A stretch of DNA of 64,000 bases, from positions 76,694,119 to 76,758,118 of the forward strand of contig CM077648.1 of assembly GCA_039707465.1 (NCBI GenBank), read 5' to 3'. Positions 11,651 to 24,004 of this stretch are shown in pieces. Every line of letters starts with the position of its first letter. The first letter of the stretch is position 1. The DNA is from Rhabdophis nuchalis (taxonomy: Eukaryota; Chordata; Lepidosauria; Squamata; Natricidae). The position numbers and the translations under genes were made by a program. The notes below the pieces were generated by a model, which had not been told where the DNA came from, did no database searches, and saw only the letters and a program-made list of their open reading frames with translations.

Positions 11651-14414
11651 TTGACTTGCATTCACTGTTTTTGCCATCCCACCCCCTACAATAGTATAAT
11701 TGCTGATGTTTTCTGACACTTTATCAGCTGGGTTTTATTTTCTTCTGCCATTTTGGGATTTTCTAAACCGTGTATATTTTTCCTCAGTGAAAGGAAAATG
11801 AATAGTATAGGAAATGAAAGCATGTCTATAGTAGTCCTATTACCTCCCCCACTGTTATAATAAAATCACATTGTAAACTGCCTTGGAATATGCATTTATA
11901 TAAGGTGATAGATATAAATAGCCTAAACAAATCCATATTATTGTAATTTGTTCAACTGCAGACTTTAATTTATGCCAGGCTGCCATGCCTTTTAGTCAAA
12001 AATTAAATACACTTTTTTCTTTCAGGCTGTATGGGTTTATGATCAATTTATCTCTTGGGAGCCACTTAGATTTTAACATATTTATTAGTGGTTATGGAAC
12101 TGAAGGGCACTGAAGGACAAAATAACAGTTTTAAAATGTTACCAGTTCTCCAGCAAAATCCAATATATGTCACGTTTTCATAACAGAACCTGATTCTTAT
12201 CGATTAAATAAAATTACATTGTGATGAATCAGGTTTTCATTGTTAAGAAATCTTGTGACTGTGTCTTCAACTATCAAACAGGAACAGTTTCTCTAACAAG
12301 CCACAATGGAAATAAAGAGTATCCATAAGTAGCTACAGATAGTGTCAGCAAAAATTGATTCATTTTCTTCTAAGTTCTCAGAGTGAGAAAGAAAAGAGAT
12401 ATTTTGTTACTGACAGCTTTGATATTTAGTTTTTCCTGAGCTCTCTAAATAAGGCACTTGGAGTAAAAGGAATATTAAAGTGAATTTTGTAGAATTGCTC
12501 TTGAGTTTTGCTTCTTTTTTCTTGAAGTAATATGAAAGCTTTAAAAAAGTTAAATTTGTGAGATATATAAAAGGTATTAGATCTTTCTTTAAAAGGGCAG
12601 GTTATCCTCCTACTTTTGCCACTGTTTGTTCTACTTTTATTACGCATTTTTACCTTATTGCAAATTGTGTGTTTGGTGCAAACAGCAGAAAAGTTGTACT
12701 ATCCACCATTTCAATGCTATTAGTCTTTATTTTAACCATTGTTTTTAGAAAATAGAATCATGCACACATGTAGTGCATCTGGCAGCATGCTAACCAATTG
12801 GTTTTTAAATCTTCCCCCTTCTTCAAGTGGTCCAAAACCATAACACAGAATAGGTAAAACAAGTGTGTAAACGAACCTAAGCTACTTTATTTTCTTCTGG
12901 TGTCTTTGTTTCCACTAAATAAAACACTGTGAAATTGTCCTCTTCACTTACAAAATCTCAGTGTATCATCTCTCATTATCTTCAATTGGTATTTCTTTTG
13001 TTTATGTTCTGCATACCTAACTTCTTAGATAACTCATATATTCCTGAATAAGTCTTCCCTGTTCTGGATGATAGTTTGTCCCCATGTCTTCCTTAGGTTT
13101 AATTTTTCTTTTCTTCTCTTGTAGCGCCACAACTGTGATATACTGCTAAAAACGTAACCTATTGAGAGCTTACTGCTTATTGATTTTACCTCACACATTA
13201 TAATGTAATATTCTTTGCACATCCCAATCCTAGCAAGCAATACTAAAATACAAAAATCTGAGCACTATAGATATCCTTGGTTAATTATGACAACTGGGAC
13301 CAGAACTGCAATAACTAAGAAAACAGTAAAAATTCAGTATCACCTGACTGTTTTGCTTAGAAATGGCAGTTCTGGTTTATTAAGCAAGGATTTCACATGA
13401 CAACAATTTCTGGATTCCTGCTGGCTTCCCCATTGATTTGCTTGTGGGTAGCTGACAGGCAACATCAGAAAATCAGATTCCATATGTAATTCTAGACAAT
13501 ATATCTAGCACCAATTAGATATGATCACAATTATTTAAATACAAAACTCTGGAGCTTATACTTCTTGTACTTTCCTATACTTCTTGAAAAATAAAATTTG
13601 GAATACAACAAAAGGGTTTTATGCATATTTAACAAGATTATAGTTTGCAGCACAAAACCGAATTGTTTTGATTGGGCTGTTCTGTTCATATTTAACAAAG
13701 CATACACTAGTACCACCTAGCAAGATGGAAGGTCTTGAAAAATCTGAGCTGGCCAGAAAATCATAAGGCTGTAAGTTATATTGGGAAGTTGAAAAACCAT
13801 CCCAGAACAAAGGACTGGCCAACTATTTCCATACTATTGCTAAGAAACATGGATTTATCCATGTAGTCATCAGTATTCCAATTTGACTTGTGCATCCTTT
13901 ATTCTTTCATTATATTTGATCAAAGGCTTTTAATGTTCAAATAGATTTATTATAGTATAATAATGACATTTCAGTGTATTTTATTATGCACTGAATTAGA
14001 GGTGAAATAGCATTTCAAAAAAGAACTGGGGTATTAATTTTGAAGGGGAAAGGAAGAACTTAGTAATACAGATTATTCTCACTATATAAGCACTGCAGCT
14101 GCAAAATGGTTTTGTTCCAGTATCTAAAATAACCCTAATCATTCTTGAATGCCTACTAATATACAGCTGCCAACCAAACCACAAAGTGATAATAATGATG
14201 TCCCTTCCATCTAACAACTCTGAATATAAAATTCCATCTAATTTGCATGTATAAGTATAGAATATTAACATTACTTTCCCCTGTACTTGGGGTGAGAGTT
14301 CTTTTTTTATATGTAAAATGAAACAACATCAAAGAATTATATCCATGAAAATATTTAGAAGGAGGCAGGGAGGGAGGGAGGGGCTAATTGATTGCCTTTA
14401 GAAGTATTTTAAAG
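11651..14414. other. Intronic sequence, one possible old MITE
   Basis: About 13275-13460 resembles a degraded Tc1/mariner-type MITE (CTTGGTTAATTATGACAACT, TGGCTTCCCCATTGA). The rest is AT-rich without a recognised gene. Confidence 0.4.
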
Positions 14415-14727
14415 CAGGGGTCTCCAACCTTTGCAACTTTAAGTCTGAAGGACTTCAACTCCCAGACTTCTCCAGCCAGCTTTGGTTGGCAGCTTTGCTG
14501 GCTGGAGAATTCTGGGAGCTGAAGTCCTTCAGACTTAAAGTTGCAAAGGTTGGAGACCCTTGACTGAAACTATTCCAGCTTCTTCTTAAAGTGAATTGGC
14601 CAGAACTAGATGCTATTTTGTCAAAAATAGAATTAAATAGTGACTCAGAAACTCCAGCAAAGCTGGCTGGAGAAGTCTGGGAGTTGACGTCCTTCAGACT
14701 TAAAGTTGCAAAGGTTGGAGACCCCTG
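14415..14727. mobile_element. Rearranged palindromic hAT MITE with three arms
   Basis: A hairpin (14415-14562, with a partly duplicated loop) is followed by about 87 bp of unrelated sequence and then an extra right arm ending GGAGACCCCTG. The 8-bp duplication (ttttaaag at 14407, atttaaag at 14728) encloses the whole 313 bp, not the first hairpin. Confidence 0.85.
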
Positions 14728-15417
14728 ATTTAAAGCACCGATATTAAAAAATACAAGAAGATTCTTAATCTAATATTTTTCTTGTTAAACTAGTTCAGAA
14801 ACCATACACTCCAAACTTCTACAATAATGAAGCAAATGTCTCTGGGACGTTCACAAATAAAACCTGATTCATAAATTATGGGGGGGGGGGATGTTCACAG
14901 CATTGCCTCATCTGATTTCATTAAAAACAGAATAAATATTCTTAACTCAAAGGCACAGTAACAATCCACATTTATTTCTATCCATGTAAGAAATGAAATG
15001 TTAACATTCAGTTACACGCATGATTGTGCAAGAACTGCTTGTTGAATCTTATAATGACCCAAATAGCTAACATCCATAATTCTTCTCAGGAAAATTAGGA
15101 TGGCACTCTATGCCACCTTGAGCTTCTTAATGAAAAAGTAAGATATAAACATCTTGATAAAAGCATTTATTAAAGACATAAATAAGACTTGGTTGGTTGA
15201 AATTGAATAAATAATAAATAATTATGAATTTAAAGCTCTGCTGTATTTCTATGTAGCTGAACACATTATCTACATGCCATCTGAAAAAGTCATAATTACA
15301 AGTAGTCTTCAAATTACAACCACAACCATTTTATAGATTTTAAATCTTTTGATTTCAAATCTATAAAACGAGATTATTCAAGAGTAATAATGGTTCTAGA
15401 AATGCACAAGAGTTATC
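14728..15417. other. Intronic sequence, nothing recognised
   Basis: It holds a poly-G run near 14880 and otherwise AT-rich sequence without a recognisable element. Confidence 0.4.
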
Positions 15418-15945
15418 TGATCACCACCTTTAAAGCGCTCCATGGCACAGGACCTAGTTATTTGTGGGATCGTATCCTGCCCCATACATCCCTTCGGCCG
15501 ATTCGCTCCCACAGAGAGGGACTTCTCCGGGTGCCGTCTGCCAGGCAATGCCAGTGGGCAACACCCAAGGGAAGGGCCTTCTCTGTGGCGGGCCCAACCC
15601 TTTGGAACGACATACCCCCCGATATTAGAACTACTACAGACCTCCACTCCTTCCGCCAAAAATTAAAGACTCTTTTCCATCAGGCCGCCCTGGCCTAATT
15701 TATGCTCCTCGCCCCAGTCTGAAGTTTAAATTGTTTTAATCAGGTTTTAATGGGATATAGTTTTAATGTTTTATAAATTTTAGTACAGGGTTAATTATTT
15801 AATTTGGTTTCAATTATGTATGTATTGTCATGTTTTTTAGATGTTCTTAATTTTCCTATACACCTCCCTGAGTCCCTTCGGGGAGAGGGGGCAGTTTAGA
15901 AATTTAATAAATTATTAATTATTATTAATTATTAATTAATTATTA
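15418..15945 (+). mobile_element. L2/L3-like LINE 3' fragment with TTAATTA-type tail
   Basis: Codons from [14 protein letters not shown] through [13 protein letters not shown] and FSVAGPTLWNDIPPDIR to FHQAALA. Then a UTR with CCTGAGTCCCTTCGGGGAG and a degenerate AATTATTAATT tail. Confidence 0.9.
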
Positions 15946-16047
15946 ACCAGTCGACATACTTTCCAAAGCATGCAATGTAGAATGATGGTTTTTCCTTTTT
16001 GTATTTTTGTTTTATTAAAAAATAAATAAAATTCTTTCCCAAAAAAA

Positions 16048-16200
16048 TTACAACCACAGTTGAGCCCAAAATTAAGTTTTGCCCAATTTTACAATCTTTT
16101 TTGCCATACTAATTAAGTGAATCATGCAGTTGTTAAGTAAATCTGGCTTCCCCCATTGACTTTGCTTGTTGAAGGATTACAAATTTACAAAATGGACCGC
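16048..16200 (+). mobile_element. Partial Tc1/mariner-type MITE
   Basis: It shares GTTGAGCCCAAAATTAAGTT, GCAGTTGTTAAGTAAATC and CTTCCCCCATTGACTTTGC with the fuller copies at 32052 and 61982. Both termini are missing. Confidence 0.65.
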
Positions 16201-16284
16201 TGGTTTAAAAGAGGGGTTAAAGAGGCCATCTGTGCCAAAACTGAACAGTCCTCTCTCAACAGAGGGGGAGGGATATGACATGGC

Positions 16285-16756
16285 CTGGCTATGATAAGAC
16301 CTGGCTACTTGCAAAACCGCATCCTGCTACCAAATACCTCCCACCGACCAGTTCGCTCCTACAGAGTGGGCCTCCTCAGGGTGCCATCAGCCAAACAATG
16401 TCGGCTGGCGACCCCCAGGGGGAGAGCCTTCTCTGTGGCAGCTCCTGCCCTCTGGAACGACCTACCCCCTGACCTACGTACGATCACTGACCTACGCCTC
16501 TTCCGCTGGGCCTTGAAAATGCATTTATTCCATGTGGCCGGCCTGGTGTAGTTTTTAATCGATTTTAATCTATTTTATTTAGTAATTTTATTTGGTTTTA
16601 AAACAGGCCCCTAATTTAATTGACATTTTAATTGACATTTTAAAGTATTTTACATATTCATGTCTTTGTTGTTTTATTATGCCTGTTCACCACCCTGAGT
16701 CCCGCAAGGGAGGAGGGCGGTATACAAATTCAATAAACATTAAACATTAAACATCA
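16285..16756 (+). mobile_element. L2/L3-like LINE 3' fragment, second subfamily
   Basis: The coding tail LLPNTSHRPVRSYRVGLLRV...FSVAAPALWNDLPPDLRTITDL...LFHVAGLV is followed by CACCCTGAGTCCCGCAAGGG and an (AAACATT)n tail. The NTSHRPV variant matches the reverse-oriented copy at 46556-47006, which marks a distinct subfamily. Confidence 0.9.
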
Positions 16757-17543
16757 TCTATCTCCAATCTACAACACAGTCCTTTCAACAGTTCCAAGAA
16801 AGCTCCACAGCCATTTGCACCCCTCAGGTGATCCTGAGCACATGATAAACCTCCAGGTGGCCTCAACAATTCTCTAAAAGAATGCCAATGACCAGCTGTC
16901 TGCAAGGAGTATAAATCCTTCCATTCCCCACCATCCAGTCAAGAGCTGAAGAAGCTTCTTGGATGAGAAGCAAAATGTCTTCAAAGAAAAACCAGAAAGT
17001 CCAGTTGCCTCTTGAAAAACAATGACCTGGGTTACTGAGAATCTCCATAGACAATGGGGGAAAATTATTTTCAGAAAGGGAAAAGAGACACAGTATTAAC
17101 AAAATTGAATAAACATAAATAAATAGATTGGAAATGGGTGGGAGAATAACATCTAGGAGGCATGGCAAAAAAAGACATGCTGTTACACTATTCGAATGAC
17201 CTAGAGCTGATATTCAAGACTGAGCCTAAGTTTGGAAACTACAGGATATTTTAGAATGCTGGCAATGATTGCTTCCTGCTGATCTCTGGTTAACACATTT
17301 CTCCTGTTTCTTAAAGGGCTTATATACAACTGTCTTATCAGTGCAATGGGGTGTCAGAACTGTGTCCAAAGAATCTTCCGATAAAAGAATGTGATGCATC
17401 TTCAAGACCAGGATTCACAAGATACAGGGGAATCAGTGTCACCTCTCAGGAAGTAATTGAAGAGAATTATTTGTCCTGAAGAAAAAATAATTAGAGGTGA
17501 AGAACTGCTAGAAACTATGTCCCTTCTCCTCTGTCCTATAGAG
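16757..17543. other. Intronic sequence with an unclassified shared repeat
   Basis: About 16945-17055 (GAAGAAGCTTCTTGGATGAG, AGTCCAGTTGCCTCTTGAAA, GAATCTCCATAGAC) also occurs at about 51045-51180, so it is an interspersed repeat. Similar sequence is common in other vertebrate genomes (a Penelope- or LINE-associated segment, family uncertain). Confidence 0.5.
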
Positions 17544-17677
17544 CAGGGTCTCCAACCTTTGCAACTTTAAGTCTGAAGGACTTCAGCTCCCAGACTTCTC
17601 CAGCCAGCTTTGCTGGCTGGAGAATTCTTGGAGCTGAAGTCCTTCAGACTTAAAGTTGCAAAGGTTGGAGACCCCTG
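17544..17677. mobile_element. Palindromic hAT MITE, subfamily a
   Basis: 134-bp hairpin with perfect 8-bp duplication ctatagag (17536-17543 and 17678-17685), central TA. Confidence 0.9.
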
Positions 17678-18360
17678 CTATAGAGCAGAAACAATTCAGG
17701 GTGCAAAAACTGGAATGTAATGAGGCTAATGGCTGACAAAGCAAGACTATCCTGGCTAATTTGTTAAGCAGTACCTGCGAGAGATGCCCTACTTAGCAAA
17801 TATAATCAAATGGGGCACACTGGCTGCTGTGTATCTTCCTGGATCTCAATGAAACTAGTAGGACCTAACAAATTGGTGTTTATTCACATTTTGCTTGGTT
17901 ATAAGAATGTTTCCAATTAGAGGCCAGATAGCTAACAAATATGGAATTTGTTTCATTAAAACTCACAACAAGAATCTGCATTTTAAGAATCTAACAAATT
18001 GGTAGGATAGCTACAAAAGTAAAATTATTCGCTCTACAGTATCATGGTGGATTTTAGTTTTTACCAGGCAAATGAATGTGTCTATGATCCAGTTAACATG
18101 CAAAAGATTTCTGCAATAATAATAAAATTTAAATCTCATATAATTCCAGTTTACCAATTAAGACTAATACAAAAAAAATTGTTGACTAAGCATAGTTTTT
18201 TGCTCCACCCATTTGATATATAAAACAATTTAGTACTTAATATAGGAAGTACAGTCTACCTATATCTAATAATGTAACTTAGTAACAATCACAAACATCA
18301 CATTTTTTAAAAAAAAGGGAGGAGACGACAGACTTTTCATTAGGTAGATATAGTATAAAG
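17678..18360. other. Intronic sequence, nothing recognised
   Basis: AT-rich with poly-A tracts. No element or coding signal was identified. Confidence 0.4.
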
Positions 18361-18500
18361 CAGGGGTCTCCAACCTTTGCAACTTTAAGTCTGAAGGACT
18401 TCAGCTCCCAGAATTCTCCAGCCAGCAAAGCTTTGCTGGTTGGAGAATTCTGGGAGCTGAAGTGCTTCAGACTTAAAGTTGCAAAGGTTGGAGACCCCTG
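18361..18500. mobile_element. Palindromic hAT MITE, subfamily a
   Basis: 140-bp hairpin. Flanks gtataaag and atataaag match at 7 of 8 positions, with central TA. Confidence 0.9.
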
Positions 18501-19159
18501 ATATAAAGCATGGGACAGGAGAAATAGAAATGGAATCTGCTACAAATCTCTTTATGGCCCTTGCCCTCCTAGCTCTTGCTGCAAGTTCAAATATATGCAC
18601 TATAGGAAAATGATACAATTAAAAGAGTATTTTTTTTATCAACAAATAGCCATGAGCTCGGGTTTAAAATTTTGTTACAGGAAAGCTGATTCAGCAGAAT
18701 GCAATGGAGTGGGGATTTTATGCCTATAATTTGGAGCATACATCCCAGAGGTCATCTGAGTTGACATGCATTTGCCAGGCTGAAAGCCAATAACCAATCA
18801 GGTAATAAATTGTCTTGAATTTTCTTAACATATTGCTATATACCGTAGAATGTTAGTACCTGAAGAAAATCTCCAGCTTTCGGTCTGGCATACAAGTGGA
18901 TTGGCAAAGATGCTTTTCCATGATGAAACATTAACATCTCTGAATAATCAGCTGCAATCTAAAAATATCTCTATATAATGTATATGAAATGATTGAAATG
19001 CTGATGAATGTTACTTAGATGGCTTTGAAAAGTAATAATACATTTTCACACGAGGAAGATGAGATTATCCATAATTATTATTGGCATGACAGGAAAATAC
19101 AACCTAAGTATTCTAAAGCAATTTCTTCTGTAAACTGTATAGTGTAATATTAATGCAGT

Positions 19160-19440
19160 GTCGGGGGTTTTCAACTACCGGTTCTCCAGAAGTGGTCAGA
19201 ACCTGCTGAAGACCACCTCTGCTTGGAGGTCTTCTAGTCCAATCCCCTGCTCAGGCAGGAAGCCCTGCCTATACCATTTCAGACAAATGGTTATCCAATC
19301 TCATCTTAAAACTTCCAGTGTTGGAGCATTCACAACTTCTGGAGGCAAATTGTTCCACTAATTAATTGTTCTGTCAAGAAATTTCTACTTAGTCCTAGGC
19401 TGCTTCTCTTTTTGATTAGTTTCCATCCATTGCTTCGGAA
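19160..19440 (-). mobile_element. CR1 LINE 3' fragment
   Basis: Reverse orientation. It contains GGTCTTCTAGTCCAATCCCC, TGGAGCATTCACAACTTCTG and AGTTTCCATCCATTGCTTC, the familiar inverted end of reptile CR1. Family recognised from memory. Confidence 0.7.
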
Positions 19441-19755
19441 ATGATTCATTTTTTGAATTTCTGTTTGGCCCATTGGGCCCATTTTCTGCCCTGCCCCAGC
19501 CCCCAGAGGTCCTCCAGAAGCTGGAAATGAATCATTTCCGAACTTCCAGTTGGCCCATTGAGCCCGTTTTTCATCCTCCCCAGGCTCCGGAGGCTTTCTG
19601 AAAGCCTGGGAAGAGCAAAAATGGCCTCCCCTGGCCCTCCCGAAAGCAAAAATCAGCTGGCTGGTGCAGGCATGTGCACTGGAGCTGACAGCTCGGGTGC
19701 CGGCAGATATGGCTCTGCATGCCACCTGTGGCACACGTTCCATAAGTTCATCATC
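19441..19755. mobile_element. Partial copy of the large hAT element seen at 49755
   Basis: The right part (ATGGCTCTGCATGCCACCTG, TGGCACACGTTCCATA) matches 50286-50320. The Gly/Pro-rich middle (CCCAGGCTCCGGAGGCTTTC) matches its interior. The left terminus is absent, apparently adjoining the CR1 fragment. Confidence 0.6.
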
Positions 19756-20127
19756 ATGGCCTTACCAGGTGAACAACAATTTATATGAACAGCATAAAAA
19801 TTTAATAAATAAAATAAATGGTCTCATAAAACTCACGTAATCACTCATGTATTGAACTTTATTTTAATGGCAAGTTCCATTTTTTAATTCAATACTCCTC
19901 TTGGTCCTGAATATTCCCAGTGCCTTTTCAACACAAATACTGGTGTAGTGGCCTATGCATTTGTTCCCTCAAATTATAGCATACAACACATATCTTTCAA
20001 ATCTGCATTTGAATATATCCAATAAAAAGGAGCACACAACCCCCTTGATAGCTCAGTCCACTGCTGTACATTCATTCATAATCCACAATCTACAATAAAT
20101 AATAAGAGTATTTTTCTTACCCTTGTT
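19756..20127. other. Intronic sequence, nothing recognised
   Basis: AT-rich with short open frames only. Confidence 0.4.
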
Positions 20128-22085
20128 TCCCCCAAAATAAGAGCCAATCTTATATTTTGGGGGGCTCCAATATAAGCACTAGGGCTTATTTTCAGGGGGT
20201 GTCTTTTTTCATGTACAGAAGGCAGCAAGGATGGGGGCTGATGGGAATGGGAGTGCTGCTACGACTGGGCCAGCCCTCTCCATCCCATCTGCTTGCCTGC
20301 AGCCACAATGGGCCAAGCTCTCACTGCACCCCGGCCTCCATCCACCCGCCCTACCTGCTTGCCCTTCTGCTGCTGAGACACTGGAACTCAAGTTTTGCTC
20401 AGGCTGCTGCGATGATGAGGCAGAAGGCAATGCGGTGCATTGGGATTGACTTCCCCCCCTCCCCGTGCTGCTGGCCAGTTGCTGGGCGTACTGAACCTGC
20501 TGCTGCTGGTCTTGCAGGGACTCTTTGCCACACTGTCCTCGGATGCCCTGCTGATCTGGCTCTGGCCTGGCACGGGGCATGTTGGCCTAGATCTAGGATC
20601 TCCAGAGCACCTGCCTCACTGCTGGCCTGCCAGGGCCCCTTTGCCAGCAGTCGCCGGTGGAGTGGGACCAAATCGCCCACCAACTGCACACCTATTATGA
20701 AATGGTGGCACTGGGCTTAGGACAGAGCCCAATGCTCTTCAGGACTTCATCTCTCCTGAGCCTGCTGTCAATTGCTTTCTGCCCAGCAGGAGCAGCCCAG
20801 TAGGGTGGCCAAAAGCAGCACAGCCAGGAGGGTGAAAAACCCATTTGGCCACCAGCAGTAGGTGCACCAAGCCCAGCAGCCAGGCAGAGGCACAGCGGGG
20901 CGTGATCATGATGTGCCATGCAGCCTTCTGCCTCCTCATACCAGCAGCAGCGGTCTGAGCAAGACCCAAGCTCCAGGCCTGAAAGAGTGCAAACCATAGT
21001 CACCACCTGCTCCAGAGCCATACAGTGATGTGCAAAAGAGAGGGGCCCTGGACATCGAGGTTGCCTGGTGCTGCATGCAGGGTCAGGGCTCATGAAAGTG
21101 CACCAGAAATCCGTGCAAGCACCCAGAGAGAATGAGAGTCAACTCCTGGCCCTTGCTGACTCAGCCGATCCACGGGGCCATGATTAAGGGGCTGAGTCAG
21201 ATCCAGGTCGAGCTCACAACTCGACTGAACTATGCCGAGTTGTGCTGCATGCACAGGTGGAGATTGGCGCCAAGACCTGGCTGCTAGAGTCACACTGGAG
21301 GGGAAGGGAAGGAGCCGCCATGCTAAGTACCAACTCAGGGATCGTTGCCCATATTTGTGAGGGGATATGTGGTTAGGCAGATAGTTGTTGGCTGTTCCAG
21401 GCCCAGAGGGCAGAGTTGAAGAATGAAATTTCTCCTATAACTCCTTGGCTGGGGGGGAGTGGTGGAATTACTGCTTCAACTCAGGCCTTCAATTTATGTG
21501 GGCTCCTGAATCGGTATAACCAGAAGCAACATAGAACAACCTTTTTATTTTATTTTATTAAATTTATAGACCGCCCCCTCTCCCCCATGGGGACTCGGGG
21601 CAGTGCACAGGAAATTAAAATCCAATAAATACAACAATATGCAAAATACAAATGTTAAAACCAAATTAAATTGCCCCTGTGCTAAAATCAATATTAAAAC
21701 CCCTAAAACCCTAACAATTACCCCTTAAAATTCAGATTAAACAATTTCTTTCTGCGGCTAGATATATAAAAAATTAGGCCAAACCTAAACCTCCCTTTAG
21801 TTACTTTTTTTTTTTTGCAGTGTTTTATTTTCTGCCCTTGGGTCTGTGTTTGGTCAATTTGCACATGTTGGGCCTGCCCACTCCATCCCACTGTTTCTCT
21901 GCTTGCCCACAGCTGCTGCCAGACACTCCCCACCTCCTATGCTGCCCATGCTCACCCCTGCCCTTGGGCTGCTGATGATTTTCTCTAAGGCTTTGGGGGT
22001 AGGGCTGATATTAGCCGCACGTATCAAAATCATGCTAGGGATTATTTTTGGTATAGGTCTTATTTTCAGGGAAACACAGTAACAC
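20128..22085. mobile_element. Composite 2-kb element with MITE-like ends and GC-rich interior
   Basis: The ends are inverted relatives: left TGTTTCCCCCAAAATAAGAG with TTATTTTCAGGGGG nearby, right GGTCTTATTTTCAGGGAAAC. Similar termini are known from squamate DNA-transposon MITEs. The interior is unusually GC-rich. A segment near 20262-20420 has a diverged direct relative near 21865-21980 and an inverted relative near 20925-20990. A LINE tail has inserted at 21540-21760. The interior open frames (for example 20157-20720) resemble no protein I know. Confidence 0.5.
21540..21760 (-). mobile_element. L2/L3-like LINE 3' UTR nested in the composite element
   Basis: Reverse orientation: (TTTTA)n tail, then the complement of a GAGTCC...GGGAGAGGGGGCGG block and of the GTGCACTGCC segment. 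It is almost all UTR, truncated before the coding region. Confidence 0.85.
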
Positions 22086-22389
22086 TGTCTTCTGATTTAC
22101 TTGCAGCTAATTTTAGAATATATTTACTGTAGTATTAAATTTTACTCCCCAAAAATGTAGGTAATATATATACTACTAGTTTTTCTATACCACCCTACAC
22201 AAAATTCTTCCCCTGCCACTTCCATATCAGCTAATACATTTATAACTGAACATATACACCCAGCTAATCCAGGAAGCAAACATATCAATATTATACTAAT
22301 ATCAAAGTCTAACCACAGTACCAATAATTTTGAACTGATATTACATTTGCCAGCTTAGTAAATAATTATTATGCATTAAGGGGAAAGTA

Positions 22390-22832
22390 TAGCTATTTGC
22401 AGGATCGGATCCTGCCTCATACATCCACACGGCCAATTCGCTCCCACAGAGAGGGACTTCTCTGGGTGCCGTCCACTAGACTTTGTCAGCGGGCGACGCC
22501 CAGGGGAAGGGTTCTCTCTGTGGCGGGCCCAGCCCTCTGGAACGACCTTCCCCCCGACATTAGAACAACTACGGACCTCCGCTCCTTCCGTCTAAAATTA
22601 AAAACATATTTGTTCTGCTTGGCCGGCCTAGGGTAGTCTCTCGTCTATGGGATTGTTAATAGTTTTAGATAGGGATTTTAGTATTTTAAATTGGTAATTT
22701 TTAGCGCAGGGATATATTTAATTTGTTTTTATTATGTGTATGTGTATTTATTGTTTTATTTGCCCTGTGCACCGCTCCGAGTCCCTTTGGGGAGAGGGAG
22801 TGGTCAGCAAATTAAATTATTGATTATTATTG
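22390..22832 (+). mobile_element. L2/L3-like LINE 3' fragment
   Basis: The coding tail [20 protein letters not shown]...SVAGPALWNDLPPDIRTTTDL...LFCLAGLG is followed by CACCGCTCCGAGTCCCTTTG and a short (ATT)n-type tail. Confidence 0.9.
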
Positions 22833-24004
22833 ATACTGGAAGGAAGCTCTAAATAAGATATAACTATTTATTATCCTGTTTTTATAGGCCGCTACAATTT
22901 AGCAACTATAAACTAGTAATTTTATTTTTAAAAAATCATAAAAATCAAATCCCAAACATCCAGCAATAGCATTCAATTCTTTAAATTAAAATTTCTGAAA
23001 AACAATGCAACCTTTACCTCTATTCTAAACCATAAAGGATTACATGAAAAGCAATGGAAAACAGAACAGAAAGTTGGATTGCTAACATATTTTTCCCCCA
23101 GGACTGTTAACAATCACCATATTTCATGACCCATAACAGATTTCACTCCTCTAAAATAAGATTACTAGTTTTCTGGGCAAATGACTATACAATATGGCTA
23201 GTATTCAGTGTGGGATTATAGATTTCATATAGAAAGATGTCAGGAATAGCAATGGAACATAATAACCCTACAACATAATAATTTATCTTCCACCTGAGTA
23301 GAATTCATATATTCTAAAATTACTATTACCACAAAATTAAGAGGAATACAAAAGTCATTCAATCTGCTTTAAAGGTGGAATTGGGAGTTATAAAATTAGC
23401 CTGGCCTGCTTTGCATCATTATCTGAAATGAGAAATTGGCCTGCAAAATTTGTTCTCACATAATTATCCTTTCATAAAACACAAACGGGTGTAAATGTTT
23501 TGTGATTAACAGAATGGGATGAAATTTGCAAAAACCTAGAAGGGTGTGAAAGAATGAAATAATTTAAATATTGCTTTCTAAAAGAACATTTATCAAAGAA
23601 GAAGCATTAAAATGTATTTTCCAGTATTGTAGAAGCAGTTGAGTTATGAATTAAGGCTTCTGAGGCAATTAGATTTATTCAAAATTTCTAAATATCTCAT
23701 ATGCCTAAGGTTGATTTGGTAGTTAATGTTTTCACCAGAATTATTGTTTAAACGAGAATAAAAACATTAAATATTTCCACCATCTACGAATACAGTAATC
23801 ACATAAAATCTGATAATACACTGGACAATAATTTTTTTTAAAAAGCTTTGCTTCCTAAAAAAGTTCAAACTGAACATAAATATAATTTCAGGATGATTGT
23901 ATCTCATAGGAACTTTGGGAAATATGAAATGAACTTTTAATGACTAATGACATAATGTTTCTGAAATGCTGCATGAATTCAACAGGTCTAAAAATGTTTG
24001 GCTG
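22833..24004. other. Intronic sequence, nothing recognised
   Basis: AT-rich. No repeat family or coding signal was identified. Confidence 0.4.

Noticed and set aside
16863..17168. 101-codon minus frame with hydrophobic N-terminus
   Set aside because: It overlaps an interspersed repeat also found near 51 kb. No conserved domain, and the composition is that of AT-rich DNA.
20157..20720. 187-codon open frame in the GC-rich core
   Set aside because: No recognised domain. Several overlapping frames on both strands are equally open, as expected for GC-rich non-coding DNA.
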